Assembly: GCA_001599595.1 (NCBI GenBank)
Contig: BCHH01000017.1
Span: forward strand, 263,054-327,053
Direction: 5' to 3'
From: Beverwykella pulmonaria
Lineage: Eukaryota; Ascomycota; Dothideomycetes; Pleosporales; Melanommataceae
Length of the DNA: 64,000 bases
Part shown: positions 31,964-44,443 of the stretch, piece by piece
How the letters are laid out: the number at the start of each line of letters is the position of its first letter
Numbering within the stretch: position 1 is the first letter of the stretch
Notes under the pieces: generated by a model
The model's input: only the letters and a program-made list of their open reading frames with translations
The model's database searches: none
Told to the model about the DNA's origin: nothing
Program-made: the position numbers and the translations under genes

Positions 31964-32949
31964 CGATGGTTCAACTGCATTGGCTGCGGAATGGAGACCA
32001 GATGGGAAGATTGAAGGCGTTGTATGTATATATTTGAGAATCACTTGTAAATAGCTGAAAGTAAACAGCTCGACAACATAAGGATTTTTTTCTGTAGTGT
32101 TGTATTGATGTTCATGAACCTCTCAAAACCATAGACATAGATTTTGTGGTATCTAAAAAATACACTACAAGCTTCGAGAAAATGTATGCGAATAATCTCA
32201 CTGAGAGCAAAGTGGGCGGCGCATTGAGAGAGCTCAAGTTTGACGAAGAATGAAAACTAAGAGAGGAGCTGAGAACGATGCGACAAGGGGGAAATATCCA
32301 GACTAAGACATCCGAATCTACAAATCTTAGCTCCGAAGGACCTTTACCATGTGTAAAGTCCCTTCAATTTCAATTCTGTGGCAAAGTGTTTGAATTGGCC
32401 AAAAAATGTTAATCTCCAAAAGCTACATTTAGAAATGTTTCGGTCTCTATTCTATGAAAGTATGAAATCATGCCATGGGACACTGTCTGCTACGTCCTCC
32501 AATCTCGAACGATGTCATGTTTCTCTTCTCGTCCGTCACCACTCCTTGGGCTGCATTCCGTAATAGGCTTAGCGTGGCTTTACATTCCCAGGCACGTGCC
32601 AGGGAAGAAGTCATAAGTGTGAAGTATGAACGTGCACATGAAAATGAATCTTATTAGGAGCGGATCAGATTTAGGATCTAGGTATTCTTGTTGCTGGCTT
32701 TAGTTTTTGACGTATAAACGCAAAGCCGGTTTTGATTGGTTAGAATTGTGCAGCGGAATAAATACAGCTTACTTATGCGAATAAAATTCGGCATTAAATC
32801 CTTGGGAGCTAAGCGCTGCACACCGCCTTGGAATTTTCTTATCATCGTGATCATTTTTCCTGCCATCAACCGCGACGGTGAACAGACTGGATAGCCAAGG
32901 CATCTGTTATACTTGAAGTCATTGCTCTTCCATAGCCCCATCCGCCATC
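31964..32949. other. intergenic region
   Basis: No convincing coding or RNA signal. It presumably holds the 3' end of the secreted-protein gene and the promoter of the small zinc-binding protein. Confidence 0.4.
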
Positions 32950-33303
32950 ATGCCTATCTCTAAGAAGGACAGAGTAAGTACTTCGGAAACCTCTCCTCGA
33001 AACTAAGGCTTACCCGCCCCGCAGATCCAGCGCGAGCACAAGAAGGCCGATAAGGCCGGCACACGCGCTCCAGTGAAGCCAAACGGTCTTCCTGTCAAGC
33101 CTCCCAAACCAACCTCTATCGTAAGTGCTAGAGTCCACAACTTGAAAAGAAGAAGATAGCCTGATAGTACCGTCGCGATCCAGTGCCAGAACTGCCGCCG
33201 GGAGATTGTCAACACCAACAAAGCCCAGCTGGAGGCGCACGCTTTGACCCACGATCAGACTCTTTGGCCGAAGGAGAAGTGCTGGCCCAACGACTTTTCA
33301 TGA
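32950..33303 (+). CDS. small zinc-binding protein (At2g23090/zf-met2-like family)
   Basis: Three tiny exons (32950-32973, 33025-33120, 33184-33303) encode 79 residues. The N-terminus is MPISKKDR followed by the basic IQREHKKADKAG. A Pro-rich link (PNGLPVKPPKPTSI) precedes a zinc-finger-like end with CQNCRREI and HALTHDQ, that is two Cys and two His in C2H2 spacing. The end KCWPNDFS fits the short eukaryotic family with Arabidopsis At2g23090 as structural example. Introns of 51 and 63 bp have clean GTAAGT donors. Cellular role is poorly known; a conserved housekeeping gene. Confidence 0.88.
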
Positions 33304-35958
33304 GCAGCAACTTGAAGATGGGGATTCGAGTATATGTTCGAGCCTGATGTGGCGAAATAGTGTTTGGGGCTAGTTTGGGTAGCGTGGGAGAGTAGTCGAT
33401 TGAACGCTTCATGGAAAGATGGATGAAGCTGATTTTTGCAGCATTTGTGTCTTTTTTTCTCTTTTTTTCTTGGTCTCATTTTCCGCATGCTGTTGCCCCC
33501 GACGTCTTCAGCCCTCTCAGCGAAACCACATATCACATGGGAGTTGGTGCGGAGAAATCAATATCGCAGGCCATACAAACGGACTCAATGCATTCTGCAC
33601 ATGGATTTTCTAAAACTAATAGACAGGGGCTGGGCGTACCCACAAGCGAAATATGAATTCGTCTAGGGTTCAATCATTCGATGGTAACAATTTTATGCCA
33701 TCTAGCTTAGTGTGTCCGGGGATCTCAAGGAGGAGCAACCCAGAACTCAAAGGCGCATCACCATACGGACGGAGGCTTCCTTTGTCGGCACACCCTTAAT
33801 CGTGACTCAAAGAGATGAGCCTAGGACGGAAACGCGTTCTGACACACTTAGGTATTCACCTTTGGTTGACGCCGCACCGAATTTTGCGTCTGACCTTCAT
33901 CTGGACGTCAACCAGAGGTGGATTGAGTAGGACCACCATCCACGCCTTGCCGTTAACCAGCAGATCTATGTCTAGGAGCGTCAAGCCATGTACGCCAGTT
34001 GCCAATCCGTCACTAGCGCTGTTGTCAAACGAGAGAAGAGCAACCAAGCTTTCTACAAAACTTTGACCTGCTATTATGCCTTCAACCTAGCGCTTTTGTT
34101 GCAAGCTGTAGTAATGATATGACGATGACCACGGAGAGTCTTCAGGCCATCTATCGGATGTATCAACGCAGTCGGTTACGCAATCCCACAATGGAGAGAT
34201 GGTTGGTTCTATATCACGTGGTTGATGCCAAGTTCCGGCACGGGCCTTGGTGCCTCAGGGCAAAACTTCGTCCTTCTCCTCCACCTTGTCCATCTCTCCT
34301 CAACTATCATCAACAGCCTCATTGTACGCTCAATAGGCTAATATGGCTCGATTTGTATCCCCACCCACCATCCCAACAAGCTCGACACGAACTCAAACCC
34401 TACTTGCGTTGTTTTTTGTATTTATTTGATTCTTTGCTTTTCTGTATATAGCCCGAGGCCGGGTGGCCAGCTCCCACTTAGAGTACTACGTACTCTCCAA
34501 TCTTTGTAGGCCCCTGAGTACCCTCGGAGGGTATCTCATCGCTCGCACGTGACTGGGCTATGAGAGCTCTCACACGAGACTCGACTACGGGAGCTGCCCC
34601 AGAGCTTACGCCCCCAAATCAAGCATTACAAACAAGATAAACACCTACTTCTCTGATGATGATGCGTGAGAGATAGATGCGGCTCAAAATCGTCTCAAAC
34701 TGGCTGAAAATGAGATCCACAGAAGTCCTCTTAGTTCGCTTTTTCACATCAAGCTCTTGTTCAATAACTCAGAATGGTCTGCGCCAGTCACATTGAGCAC
34801 AGCCGGAATGGCAGCTTAAAATGCTTGGGAGAAATTAAGGAGGAAGTTGTGGTAGATTTTCTCACCTTGAAGCCCGAATATGCACAGACACGCTTTTCAA
34901 TGCTGGGATCTGGAGGAGTTTGATCAACCTCAGTTTGTAGTCGCGTTGGTCATTATTCTCCCACCACGGCTTTGTTGGTAGCATCAAGGAGATTTATACA
35001 GTGCTTTCAGTCTTCTGAAGCGCAATGTTCGAAGCCACTGGTGGAAGGATCAAGATTCTCACTGTGTGGCAGGGTGTTAGATGCAAAACTCTAATAAGGC
35101 TATTCAAGTAAGCACCACCATAGATATCACTTGTGTAGAGGTTTATTACGGTCTAGCTCTTCATAGATCCAGATCTCCTTCCTTTCCAATCCGGAAATTT
35201 CCCAGTCTGCAGTCACATACTATAAACGAATACAGATTATTTTCTTCTAAAGCATCTGCCAGAAGTACTCTAGGTTCGAGTTTACCTAGGATACGAATAT
35301 ATCAATGGGTATGGCTGGGCTTGAATAACGCTTGCTAAAGACTTATGGCACAACGGGAAGACGTGGCATCCTGTATGACTTGAGCTTCCTTGGTTGAAGT
35401 CTTCTCTGGCAACGTGATGCATACGTCACGTCACTGCGACGCATTAAATACTACGAGCATGAGCAGATGTCATCTTGGCCTTGGATAGAAGTCGTTAAGT
35501 CGAGAAGGTACATAAATATTCCATTCGCATCCGTCAATTGGAGCGAAAACATCATATCCCAAATCTAAGCGCAAGGTACTGCCAAAAAAAGATGATTCTG
35601 AAGCGCGATTAACCGAACACTTGGGTGCCATCGTGAGAGACTTTCTGAGAGAAATATCAAAAGATTATACTGAATCGAGAAGAGGATTCGACATTGCTAC
35701 CGCAAGTGAGCTGCGTTGTGGTTGGAACGGAACGGGTGGACGAACCAGCAGAATCTCAGAAGTGTTATGCCATTCTGATTGCACCTGAGAGTAGCAAAAG
35801 CAAGAGAAATGAATACTAGAGGATGGGTGCTGCTGCTTTAGAGCGGATGTGGATACCACTTGAGAAAAAAGCGTCTAGGTACGTATTATTTAGTTTATGG
35901 AATTAGAAGGATTGTCGGGCTTATCCCTGAGTTGCATTTGTCTCACAATGCAAATTCC
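33304..35958. other. long intergenic region, about 2.7 kb
   Basis: Convergent space between the zinc-binding protein and the sedolisin gene. Scattered open frames (33712-33930, 34119-34451 and others) have no motif and overlap one another. No repeat, tRNA or transposon was recognised by eye. Confidence 0.4.
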
Positions 35959-37844
35959 TTAGGCAGTCGAAGTCGCAAAAGTGAGCAGAGAGCCGTAGTT
36001 CGGCGTTCCAAGTCCAGTTGCTGGGTCCCATCCAGCAACGGCGCTAAACCCAGCACCAGATATCTGACCACTACACCCAGTGATCTTACCCGACTTGATG
36101 TCGGTGAACCCAGTGCTGGCAGTGTTATACAACCACGGATTTAGGAACCCTAGACCCTTCTTCCCTGCCGCAATTCGCCCGCTGTTCAATAACTGTATTA
36201 TACCTGCAGTTGTAGGAGCAGAGCACGATGTTCCTGAAACGCCGCTGGAGCTTCCACTAGCAACAATAACGAAGTTGGTTGCCTGGGCAGAAATATCAGG
36301 ATAAGCGCGTCCAGATGCGTTGAAGTACTTTGCCACCGCGGTGTGTGTGGTATCCGTTGTGAGCCAGTTTGACACTGTCGCATCCTGGTAACTGGGCCTG
36401 CCGAAGATCTCAGAGAATCCACCACCTCCGCCGGACCAAGCTGCTTCAGGAGAGTTGCCAGTCGTACCGCCGACAGTTGTAACCCAGGGACAGGCTGCGG
36501 GGAATGAGGTGGTGAATTGCGCGTTGCCATCAACAGTGCAGGTGTCACCGACACCAGAATCGCCCGAGGAAACGAGGATAGATACACCTCTCGCGCCGAG
36601 TTGGGAGAACAAATTGCAGGCATTTGTAGCGTAGGCGAGAGGAACGGTGGCTTCGTCGTCACCGTACGAAATGGAGAGTGTGTTCGGCAGTGACGCATCG
36701 GGAAGCGCAAGCATGTAGTTTAGGAACTCGAGATACGGCTCATTCGTGTTAGTTCCCGATCCAAGCCACTGGCCGCGACCCGCGGTGCTGTAGTATGTAT
36801 TCGGGACGGACGTCGAGATGGAGCCGGCGTATTGAATGTCGAGGTTTGCTTCGATACCAGGGGGAGATGAAGGACAAGATCCACCATTCACAACAGTACA
36901 CGTGAAGGTCTTAGCTTTGTTGGCAAAGAAAGCATAGCTGTTTAGAAAAGTGGTGAAGTCGGCTTTGATGGCGTACTCCTCAAGGAACCCGGCAATACCG
37001 AGAAGACCAACCGTCTGGACTTCGGCGCTGGTGAAGTTGTATAGATTTGCGAGACATGTTGGTGTGATGCGGGTACCTGTGCATCCGGTGACTGCCTGAA
37101 CGGCATTGGTGTTGAACTCTTCTCCGAGGTCCTCGACTGGGTGGACTTCGGAGATAGTCGATCGTAGCGTCTTGAGACCAAAGAATGTGGTCGGTTGGAC
37201 CATATCAACGTGGCCTTTGAGAACATCTGGGAGACTGTATTCGAGGGTTCTGAGAGTCTTTTCGGAAGTTCCAGGGCGCACTACATGAGTTAGAGAAGAG
37301 CAAGCGCGTGCATGATGTTACCCACCGAAAATGCTGTATTCTGCGCCCAGGAGCTTCTCAACCATATTGACGCTCGCCTGGAGAGTGACATAGTCACCCT
37401 TCAGCGTGACCTTAGCTTCGCTGCTCGATACCTGGGTCGCTAGCCACTGCATGACAAGTTCGCTTGATTCTTGCTTGGGAGCAATCATCGAGAGAATAGC
37501 TTCTTGGGACATATGATTTCCGTACTCTGCGTGCCCTGGTGTTGCGATCTATCGATCGATATTAGCATTGGTTCATAGGGCTCATAATATGTACCAAGAA
37601 ACCTTACATTCATAGCAAGCTCATGGAACTTGTCCATATCCTGGTTCACGAGATGAATCTTCAGCGTCACCGTAGTGGTATCCTTATCTAACTTCGCGGC
37701 CTCGTCTTTCACCCAGCCAACTGGAGGGCTCTTGAGCTTCTCCACGACACTGCTCTTGAAGTCGACATCTTTGCCAATTGCCGGTAGTGCGACACAGGCT
37801 GTCGATAGAGCGACGATCGCGGAAAGACTCTTGAGAAAGAACAT
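35959..37844 (-). CDS. secreted sedolisin (tripeptidyl-peptidase, S53 family)
   Basis: Secreted acid serine-carboxyl peptidase, 593 residues, three exons (37608-37844, 37326-37548, 35959-37280; introns 59 and 45 bp). It has a signal peptide (KSLSAIVALSTACVALP), then an activation prodomain of about 180 residues (PPVGWVKDEAAKLDKDTT, TPGHAEYGNHMSQEAI). The catalytic domain shows the Glu/Asp pair in GIEANLDIQYAG (about 297 and 301), the oxyanion Asp in VSSGDSGVGD (about 394) and the Ser in SGTSCSAP (about 505). The C-terminal calcium site is in DIKSGKITG and GWDPATGLGTPNY. The family removes tripeptides from protein N-termini at acid pH, for external nitrogen use. The second intron uses a GTGGGT donor and is the least certain boundary. 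Confidence 0.94.
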
Positions 37845-40373
37845 GATGCCAAACAGTGCAATCGGTCGACCCAGTAAGCGAGCGAAGGACTGGAGAGCAA
37901 GAACAACATTCTCAGATGGACGAGGCTCGTTTTAAAGGCATCGTTGGCATCGGATCCGCAACCAATATGGGTCCGACACCTGCCCAGTCTTACGCCTTGC
38001 ACCATCGAGGCGAAGTGCCTGATCGACCAATACAATCAAGGGAATGGAAGGGAACGCCCGCGCCGATCGCATGAAAGGATAATGCTCCAGAGACAAGCTT
38101 CCTCTTGGAGCCAGTACTGCCGCTGCGAATACATTGAGGAGCCACATGGGTATTTGAGGCTTACCAATGATTGGCAAAGCTTGGAGAGGCTTCCTCTTGG
38201 GGCAAGCTCTGAATGCATGGGTAATCGACGCTTATCGCTATTTCGGTAAGCTTAAGGCGGCTAAGAGGCTGGTGATCGAAGTTGATTGGCCTTGTTTTGA
38301 TCGTCCGAAACACACCTGGACGGCGAGGGGCTTTAACAGGCAACTCGTCCCTGGCTGTTGTGGGTAGAGAGAATATTCGAAACTGAGAGATGCCTATATA
38401 GATCTACGTTCAAAGAAATGTCTGTATGATATAAAGCTTGGCGCAATGACCTGCCGATTGCGGCCTAGCAAGTCTGAGACAGTCCGCGTGAGGCGCTCGG
38501 AACGGTGCTTGATATCAAGATTGCAGAATACATTCTAGACAAACGATCAAAACATACACAAATACTTCGATATCCCCCTCTCAAACTGGCGCCGACATTT
38601 TTATTCACAGGTCCTTGGGCGTTGGCATACCAAACTAAGTGTTTTCGTCCTTGTTAGAGATGAAAAGATTCCAGGACTGGTCATAGCAGCCAGCACGCTG
38701 GATATCCCGATCCTAGATATCATACGCCGGAGAAGTTGTGTCAACCGTTTGACAAACTAGAAGCAGATAATGATTTTACGTGAAGCAGCTTATCAGGCTG
38801 TTCACGTGGATATTGCTGTCCTAAACCTTGCAACAACAACATTGTATCCTGCACCCATCTAAAACCTAACGTCGAATCTTAGAGCTGCGCATGAAGGTTT
38901 CGTGCACAGTCCGCAGCGACGCGGCGCGGTACAGGAACTTCAACGTGAATCGCGCCGCTGACAACGACGTCACGTTCCCACATACAGACGCGCCAGGTTT
39001 GCCAAACACGCGCGACTTCGGTGTTCATTCGCCGAGTATAAGTGCTACGAGGAGTGGCTGTTCGGGGCAAGCCTTAGCCAGTGGGGGTTGGAGGTCGCGA
39101 TCGACTTGGCTGTGACCGGATTGGCAGCTAGGAATTGGGTTGGTTTCCATGGTAATTATGAGGTGTTTTTGACTACCGTGTTAGCCTTTGACGTGATAAA
39201 ATGAATAGCGACGCCTGCAGCAGTGCAACGTCTGGCGGATAGAATTCGATGCTATGGGCACAGCAGAACGGTGTCAGGAGTTTATTGCTTTGGGCTTAGG
39301 AGACCAAATCTCGTTTGATGTGAAAGTCGAAGAGGACAGTACATTTAGTAGGTTAGAAGAGGCTGAATAGGGCAATTTTTTGCAGCGGATTGGAGATGGG
39401 GATGATGGAGCTGGCAGTGACTTGCAATACGCCAAGCACCGGAAAATCTCTGGCGCCGAGCCCCTCATTTGTACATTTGCATTTCACACCTTGGCGGTCC
39501 TCATCCCTTATTAATGACTGTCCACATTTTCATGCAACATGCATGGGTTCCACTATATGCGAACAGGTAGCGTCTTGTTCGGAAACATAACGCGATCGAC
39601 CTTTCCCACGGTTTCGACCCTCAAACACAAAAAACTCCCTCTGAACACTCGGAGCTCGCTCTTACGATCTGTTCTCATGATGCTTTAGCTAAAGAGATGG
39701 CACCGGATGGCCGAAGCATCCGTCTGGAGACGCGAGAGTTGAGGATGGAGCGAAACCGCAAGGGCCGGGAAGGTGGATACAACCCAGACGTTATACAAAT
39801 TGCTGTCGGCTTGGAAGAAACAACGACGACGGTTGAAAGGCATTTGTCAAGCACGCGAAGTGAACAGAAAATCGTTCAATGTCATTTCATTCGGTGCCTC
39901 TCAACACCAAGAAACAAAAATTGTTTGAGGAGAGCACCCCGGTAGTGCCGGCGGCTATGATAGTAGACAAGAGACAGTACAGTACCCCGAGCGCTGCACG
40001 TGCCGCACTGTTGGCTACATTACGACAACCTCAGCGTCTACGAGAGCACCGAGTGCGTAGCGAGACTATTGAAGTACCTACATCTGGATTCTGAGCTCAT
40101 CCTCCGAAAGACCCGAAATAACTTTGCGTCCAAGCGCCAGCTTCAGGGCCGTTTCCGCATCGCCACCAGTTTCAGCTCGTCCGTCTCACGTTTCGCGTTT
40201 CGCCTTGCGTGGCACACCTTGCGCCACCTTCTGGCGAATCGCCATATCCACGTCCCTCGCCCTCTTACACCTCCCCAATATACCATTTGCATCTGCTTCT
40301 CTTCCAACCATCTTTCATTTTGCACTTTCGTCATCACTCCCACTTTTCCGTCCACCACAATACCTACTCTTCA
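37845..40373. other. long intergenic region, about 2.5 kb
   Basis: Divergent upstream regions of the sedolisin and VTT-protein genes. Short overlapping open frames at 37856-38367 and 38879-39115 have no recognisable domain. The last 200 bp before 40374 are C/T-rich, as often seen in fungal promoters. Confidence 0.4.
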
Positions 40374-41465
40374 ATGCCCGACGATATTGAGATGAACAGG
40401 ATGGAGCCCATTGCGGCGGGAAAAGAGAGGGACTTACCGCGTAGGGATCAGGACACAGAGTACAAACCCATAAACTGGAGGAAGATCTTTTTCTCGCCCA
40501 AATATATACGTATGCGCAATTCCGCCCAATTCCTGCTTGTCGCGCCACTTCGAATATTTGTCTGACTTCACATAGCTTGGCACATACTCGGTATTGCAAT
40601 TCTTCTGGCTACAGTTTTCATAACAATAAAACATGACCAAGTCGTCGAAGTAAGTGCGCACAATAATGGCTACTCTTGCGGGTCGCTAATCCCATTCAGA
40701 AACTCCGCCCATGGTCCGAAAAGGTCCGCGACCTCCCCGCAGGATGGCTCATACCCATCGCAATTCTCATTATCATTTCTTTTCCTCCGCTATTCGGTCA
40801 CGAGATCGTAGCGCTGCTATGTGGTGTTGTCTATGGGCTATGGATTGGCTTCGCTATTGTCGCGGCTGGCACATTCCTTGGTGAAAGTGAGTGCATGCAT
40901 ACATATTGTCATTCAAAATCACGCTAACTCGATGCGCAGTCGGCACATGGTTCGCATTCAAATATGCTCTTCGAAGAAAAGCAATGAAGCTCGAGCGAAC
41001 AAACCTCAACTACGGCGCGCTGGCGCGCTTGACGCGAGACGGTGGCTTCTGGGTACGTCTACCGTCGCATTCTCCACCCCATCGAGTACACTTAACTAAC
41101 CCCTCGCCCCTCAGATTGTTCTTGTAATCCGCCTCTCCGCAATACCCGCCCACTTCTCGACTGCCGTATTCTCCACCTGCGACGTGAACTTCTTTTTCTT
41201 CGTGATCGCGACCTTCCTCTCCCTCCCCAAACAAATCTTTCTCGTCTACCTCGGAGTCCTACTAGTTCAACAGTCTAACAACAATACCATCAAAACTGTC
41301 ATGTTCGTGGGAGTTTTTGTAGTTACGATTGTGATGGCAGTATGGATATGGTATAAGATGAGGGCGATCAAGAAGATGCTTTTGGAGGAGCAAAGTGAAA
41401 GGAGGAGAGCAAGGGATAAGGAGGAGGAGATTCAGAGGGATGAGCAGGGGGTGGCATGGATATAG
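40374..41465 (+). CDS. Tvp38/TMEM64-family (VTT/SNARE-associated) membrane protein
   Basis: Golgi/endosome membrane protein of 286 residues in five exons (40374-40509, 40576-40649, 40700-40886, 40940-41052, 41115-41465; introns 50-66 bp). The VTT domain is clear: PPLFGHEIVALLCGVVYGLW, then GTFLGE..TWFAFKYALRR, RDGGFW, IRLSAIPAHFSTAVFSTC, and FLSLPKQIFLVYLGVLL. The N-terminus is polar and cytosolic, the first helix is ILGIAILLATVFITI, and a last helix (VMFVGVFVVTIVMAVWIW) precedes a charged coiled-coil tail (LLEEQSERRRARDKEEE). DedA/VTT proteins are linked to lipid scrambling and vesicle traffic; yeast Tvp38 is the nearest named relative. All splice junctions restore the conserved frame. Confidence 0.92.
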
Positions 41466-42118
41466 TGTGGGCGGTGGGTTATGATTCTTGAATTTAGCGT
41501 AATGTTGTCTTTTTAATCTCTTTTTTGTTCAGGTGCATTGGGAATGGTGTTTGGGGGTTCATTTACAGATGCTTTTAGGGCATAGTGTGCATGCATTCCA
41601 TGATTATGATGAGGGTATTCGGGCTGTTTGGCTAGCACTACCCAGTCGATCTTGAGAGCGTCTTCATCGCTTCTGTATAAAGAAGCATAAGGCCACAAGC
41701 CAAGAACCTACACGAATAAAGGCACATTTTTCACTTTTGAATAGCCCTATGCGCTCGAGTTTAGCAGGTGGCGATAGTATTCAGATGATACTACTTAACT
41801 TATATGGCAAAGATTATAAGAGAACGCGTTAAATAGAGTATGTAGTCTAGGTTGTTGCTAGAACTGCTTTTAACGTTTGCATCGCAATCTAAAAAGGCTT
41901 CAACGGCTTGTCTAAAGCTTTTGTTAACGTTGCATACTTGGAATATTGATTCATTGTGATGTCAATCCCTAGGGCCAGGAGGACTGAGCAGAAGCAGATT
42001 GGGATTTTCGGAGCAGACTAGAACAGCGGAATTGATAAGAACCTCACCGAAAATTATATAAGCGCAACCTGTATGCAGAGAAGATATTTTTACTACTAAA
42101 AACAAAAAATTCTATTCG
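41466..42118. other. intergenic region, AT-rich
   Basis: No coding signal. AT-rich from about 41760, leading into the mutated relic that follows. Confidence 0.4.
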
Positions 42119-43640
42119 TCATTGTCATCGTCGTCGTCGTCCAGCTCGTGGACGACGCCGCGGAGCGCACGAGCGACACGGCGGCAGCAGTATTATACAG
42201 TGCCTGATAACAGAACCATCAGCATCGCCGCGGTGAACAGCTTCTACTACACTACTGTATACCTCCGCACAGAGCTGCTTTTAGTTATTACGAACCCACT
42301 CTAGCCAGGCCTAGTCACAGAGAAGCCAGACGTCTACGACGTACTGCTGGAAGAGCCGCCAGTACCAAAACAGCACTATTGTCTCGCTAGAACGGGGGTG
42401 TAGGTAGCAATAGTACGCCTGCTGCGATAAAGACAACCGCTGCCGCGAACCGTCTAGGTTCTGTAAGAATAAACTAGGAAACCAGCTACAGTCGCCGTGC
42501 GGGAACATCAAGACGTAATGCAGCGGAAGACAGTGCTCCTGACAAAGTACGGGCCGCAAGGACAAGAAGACAGACTGTTTTTCCTGCTGCGGTATCTGGA
42601 ATAACTAATGCAACCTCATCTGCTGTAGGAGTATTCTCGCAGCGGTAATTAGCGCCTGTATCTAGGGCTAGCGTAAGGTTACTAGTTAATACAATACAAG
42701 CTTAAGTAGAGGCTAAACGGAGCCGTTCACGGGCAGTCTAGTAGATGGAAATATACTAGTTTCTAATTTTGTGTAGTATAGTAGTAAGATTTTGGATAAC
42801 AGAGAGCTGCAGCTAAGGGCTCTACTTGTAGCGGGCGTCTGTAGCATACTGCAGATTGTAAAAGTAGAGCTGTGCATACTACAGAGACATACCTAGAATA
42901 GAGGAAGATTAACCGCTCCTTCTGTACAGCAGGTAGAGAAACGAGGATTAGATGCTGTAGACCTGGAAATATGATTGTTAAGTCAGTAAAACGCACTGCA
43001 AAAAAGACAAGACTGCTGTTGTAGAGAACTAATATTAAATTAGTTAGCATCTAGCAGTATTGTAAGAAGCTGGCGCGGGTCTAGTGTAGGCAGGATATTA
43101 GGAGCAGTCTTACCCTAAGCATTGTTATTAGGAGGAGCAGGTATATGATTAAGAGTATAAAGTATAAGAGGCTGCCTTCTATAACAGAGCCTTTGCGGAG
43201 AGGGCGGCGCAGAAGTAGTGGACTAACACGAGTGGTGGCGGCGGCTTGTCTAATAGTAATTAGCAGAAGTTACAGGTCCAATGTAATAAGTACAGACCGC
43301 ATGCAGTAAATCGCGGAAGAGGGCTGGCTAACAGCTAGCAAATAGTCAGGAGGATTAATAGCTTGCTTACGCTGCTGCTGCAGAGAACCACGTCGCAGCA
43401 TGTTGACAAACAAATAAAAGAGGTAGGAAAAACAGATAGCTGCAGTAGAGCATAAAGGGCGAGACTATCAAAACAGAAAAACAGTTTTACTGTTATGGAG
43501 CTGACGGGCCTTCGCACAGACCAGATCAGTGGGCACAGACAAAAAGTGCATACTTTGGACGACGACGACAACAGGTAGAGATGGTTTGGACGACGACAAC
43601 AACAGCTAGAGAAGGTAAAAAGTTAAAAAAAATGGTAGTA
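42119..43640 (+). pseudogene. heavily C-to-T mutated relic of a former coding element
   Basis: The plus strand is full of TAG and TAA triplets. In the frame beginning at 43063 about ten stops occur in roughly 170 codons, and all are TAG or TAA, never TGA, exactly what CAG/CAA-to-TAG/TAA changes would give. Between the stops the frame reads like protein (EAAFYNRAFAERAAQK, QKLQVQCNKYRPHAVNRG, SFTVMELTGLRTDQISGHRQ). A Cys-rich frame is similarly interrupted at 42415-42660. A run of GTC/GAC triplets lies at about 42128-42160. The pattern fits repeat-induced point mutation of a transposon or duplicated gene; the family could not be named. Confidence 0.5.
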
Positions 43641-43650
43641 GAAGAAAGCG

Positions 43651-43723
43651 GCGGTCCTAACGGACCGCAAGGTACCATTTGCTGGACCTAACTTCCGCGC
43701 TAGCGGGAGTTAGGTCCAGCAAA
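43651..43723. repeat. two adjacent hairpins at the edge of the mutated relic
   Basis: The first hairpin, 43651-43668, has arms GCGGTCC and GGACCGC with a 4-nt loop. The second, 43678-43723, has 21-nt arms beginning TTTGCTGGACCTAACT and a mirror-image right arm, with a single mismatch and a 4-nt loop. Such a structure is compatible with a transposon terminus; no matching copy at the other end of the relic was found by eye. Confidence 0.7.
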
Positions 43724-44443
43724 ATTATTATATAGAATTCAATTCAATAGCGCCGGCCCCGCTCGGAGATATCCTTGTTTGGTGGGGCACCCTAGCATCC
43801 ACCCCATCTTTTATAGACAATTCTAAAATAACCGGCATCAGGAGCCGGAAATATTTCCCAGTTTCTTGTAATTCACGCATTGTGCATACACTTCAACTTT
43901 CTCGTTAACTTTCTTATCCAGCTACTCCGCGTTCAACAAAAGTTCATTCTCTCGCATTCATTCTTTAGCCTCATAGCAACGGAGGCCAATACTGTAGGAT
44001 ACATAGCGATTCGACCTTCGTGCAATCTAGATAGACTATGAATGGTGCAAAGGGCTTCTGCATCTCCAGATGTCGCGTCATATTCCCGCTTCCCGCCCTA
44101 CCGCTACCCGCACTACCGCTACCCGCCCCATGTAGTGCCATGTGTTCCTGCACATACCCCTCTCTATCCCTCTACATCCCCTCCAATAAATTCACATCAT
44201 GGATTTGATATACGGGTAGACGGCATATTAGACATGTTCACAATGCCCAAACTGGGCGGGGTCGAGTAAATGTTGGACGGATCTATCAATCTCGGGATAT
44301 TCCAGGATATCTCAGGAATTTTAATCAGAGCGAGTGCGAGATAGGATATATATTTTGTAGAAATCTCGCTCTGGACTACTCCTCGTTTTCCAGAGACATT
44401 GACATTGCTTCTCTATCAGCGTTTAAGTTACAATTTTGTCAAT
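43724..44443. other. intergenic region upstream of the oxalate decarboxylase
   Basis: Contains a short repeat based on CCGCTACCCGC at about 44089-44130 and a TATATAT stretch near 44345, about 95 bp before the start codon. The open frame 44042-44269 follows the C-rich repeat and is not convincing. Confidence 0.4.

Noticed and set aside
35959..37844. Sedolisin as the maturation protease of the RiPP
   Set aside because: It is about 17 kb from the precursor with unrelated genes between; Kex2 and related housekeeping proteases normally process such repeats.
44042..44269. Plus-strand frame rich in Pro and Tyr
   Set aside because: Created by the CCGCTACCCGC repeat; no conserved features, and it lies in the oxalate decarboxylase promoter.
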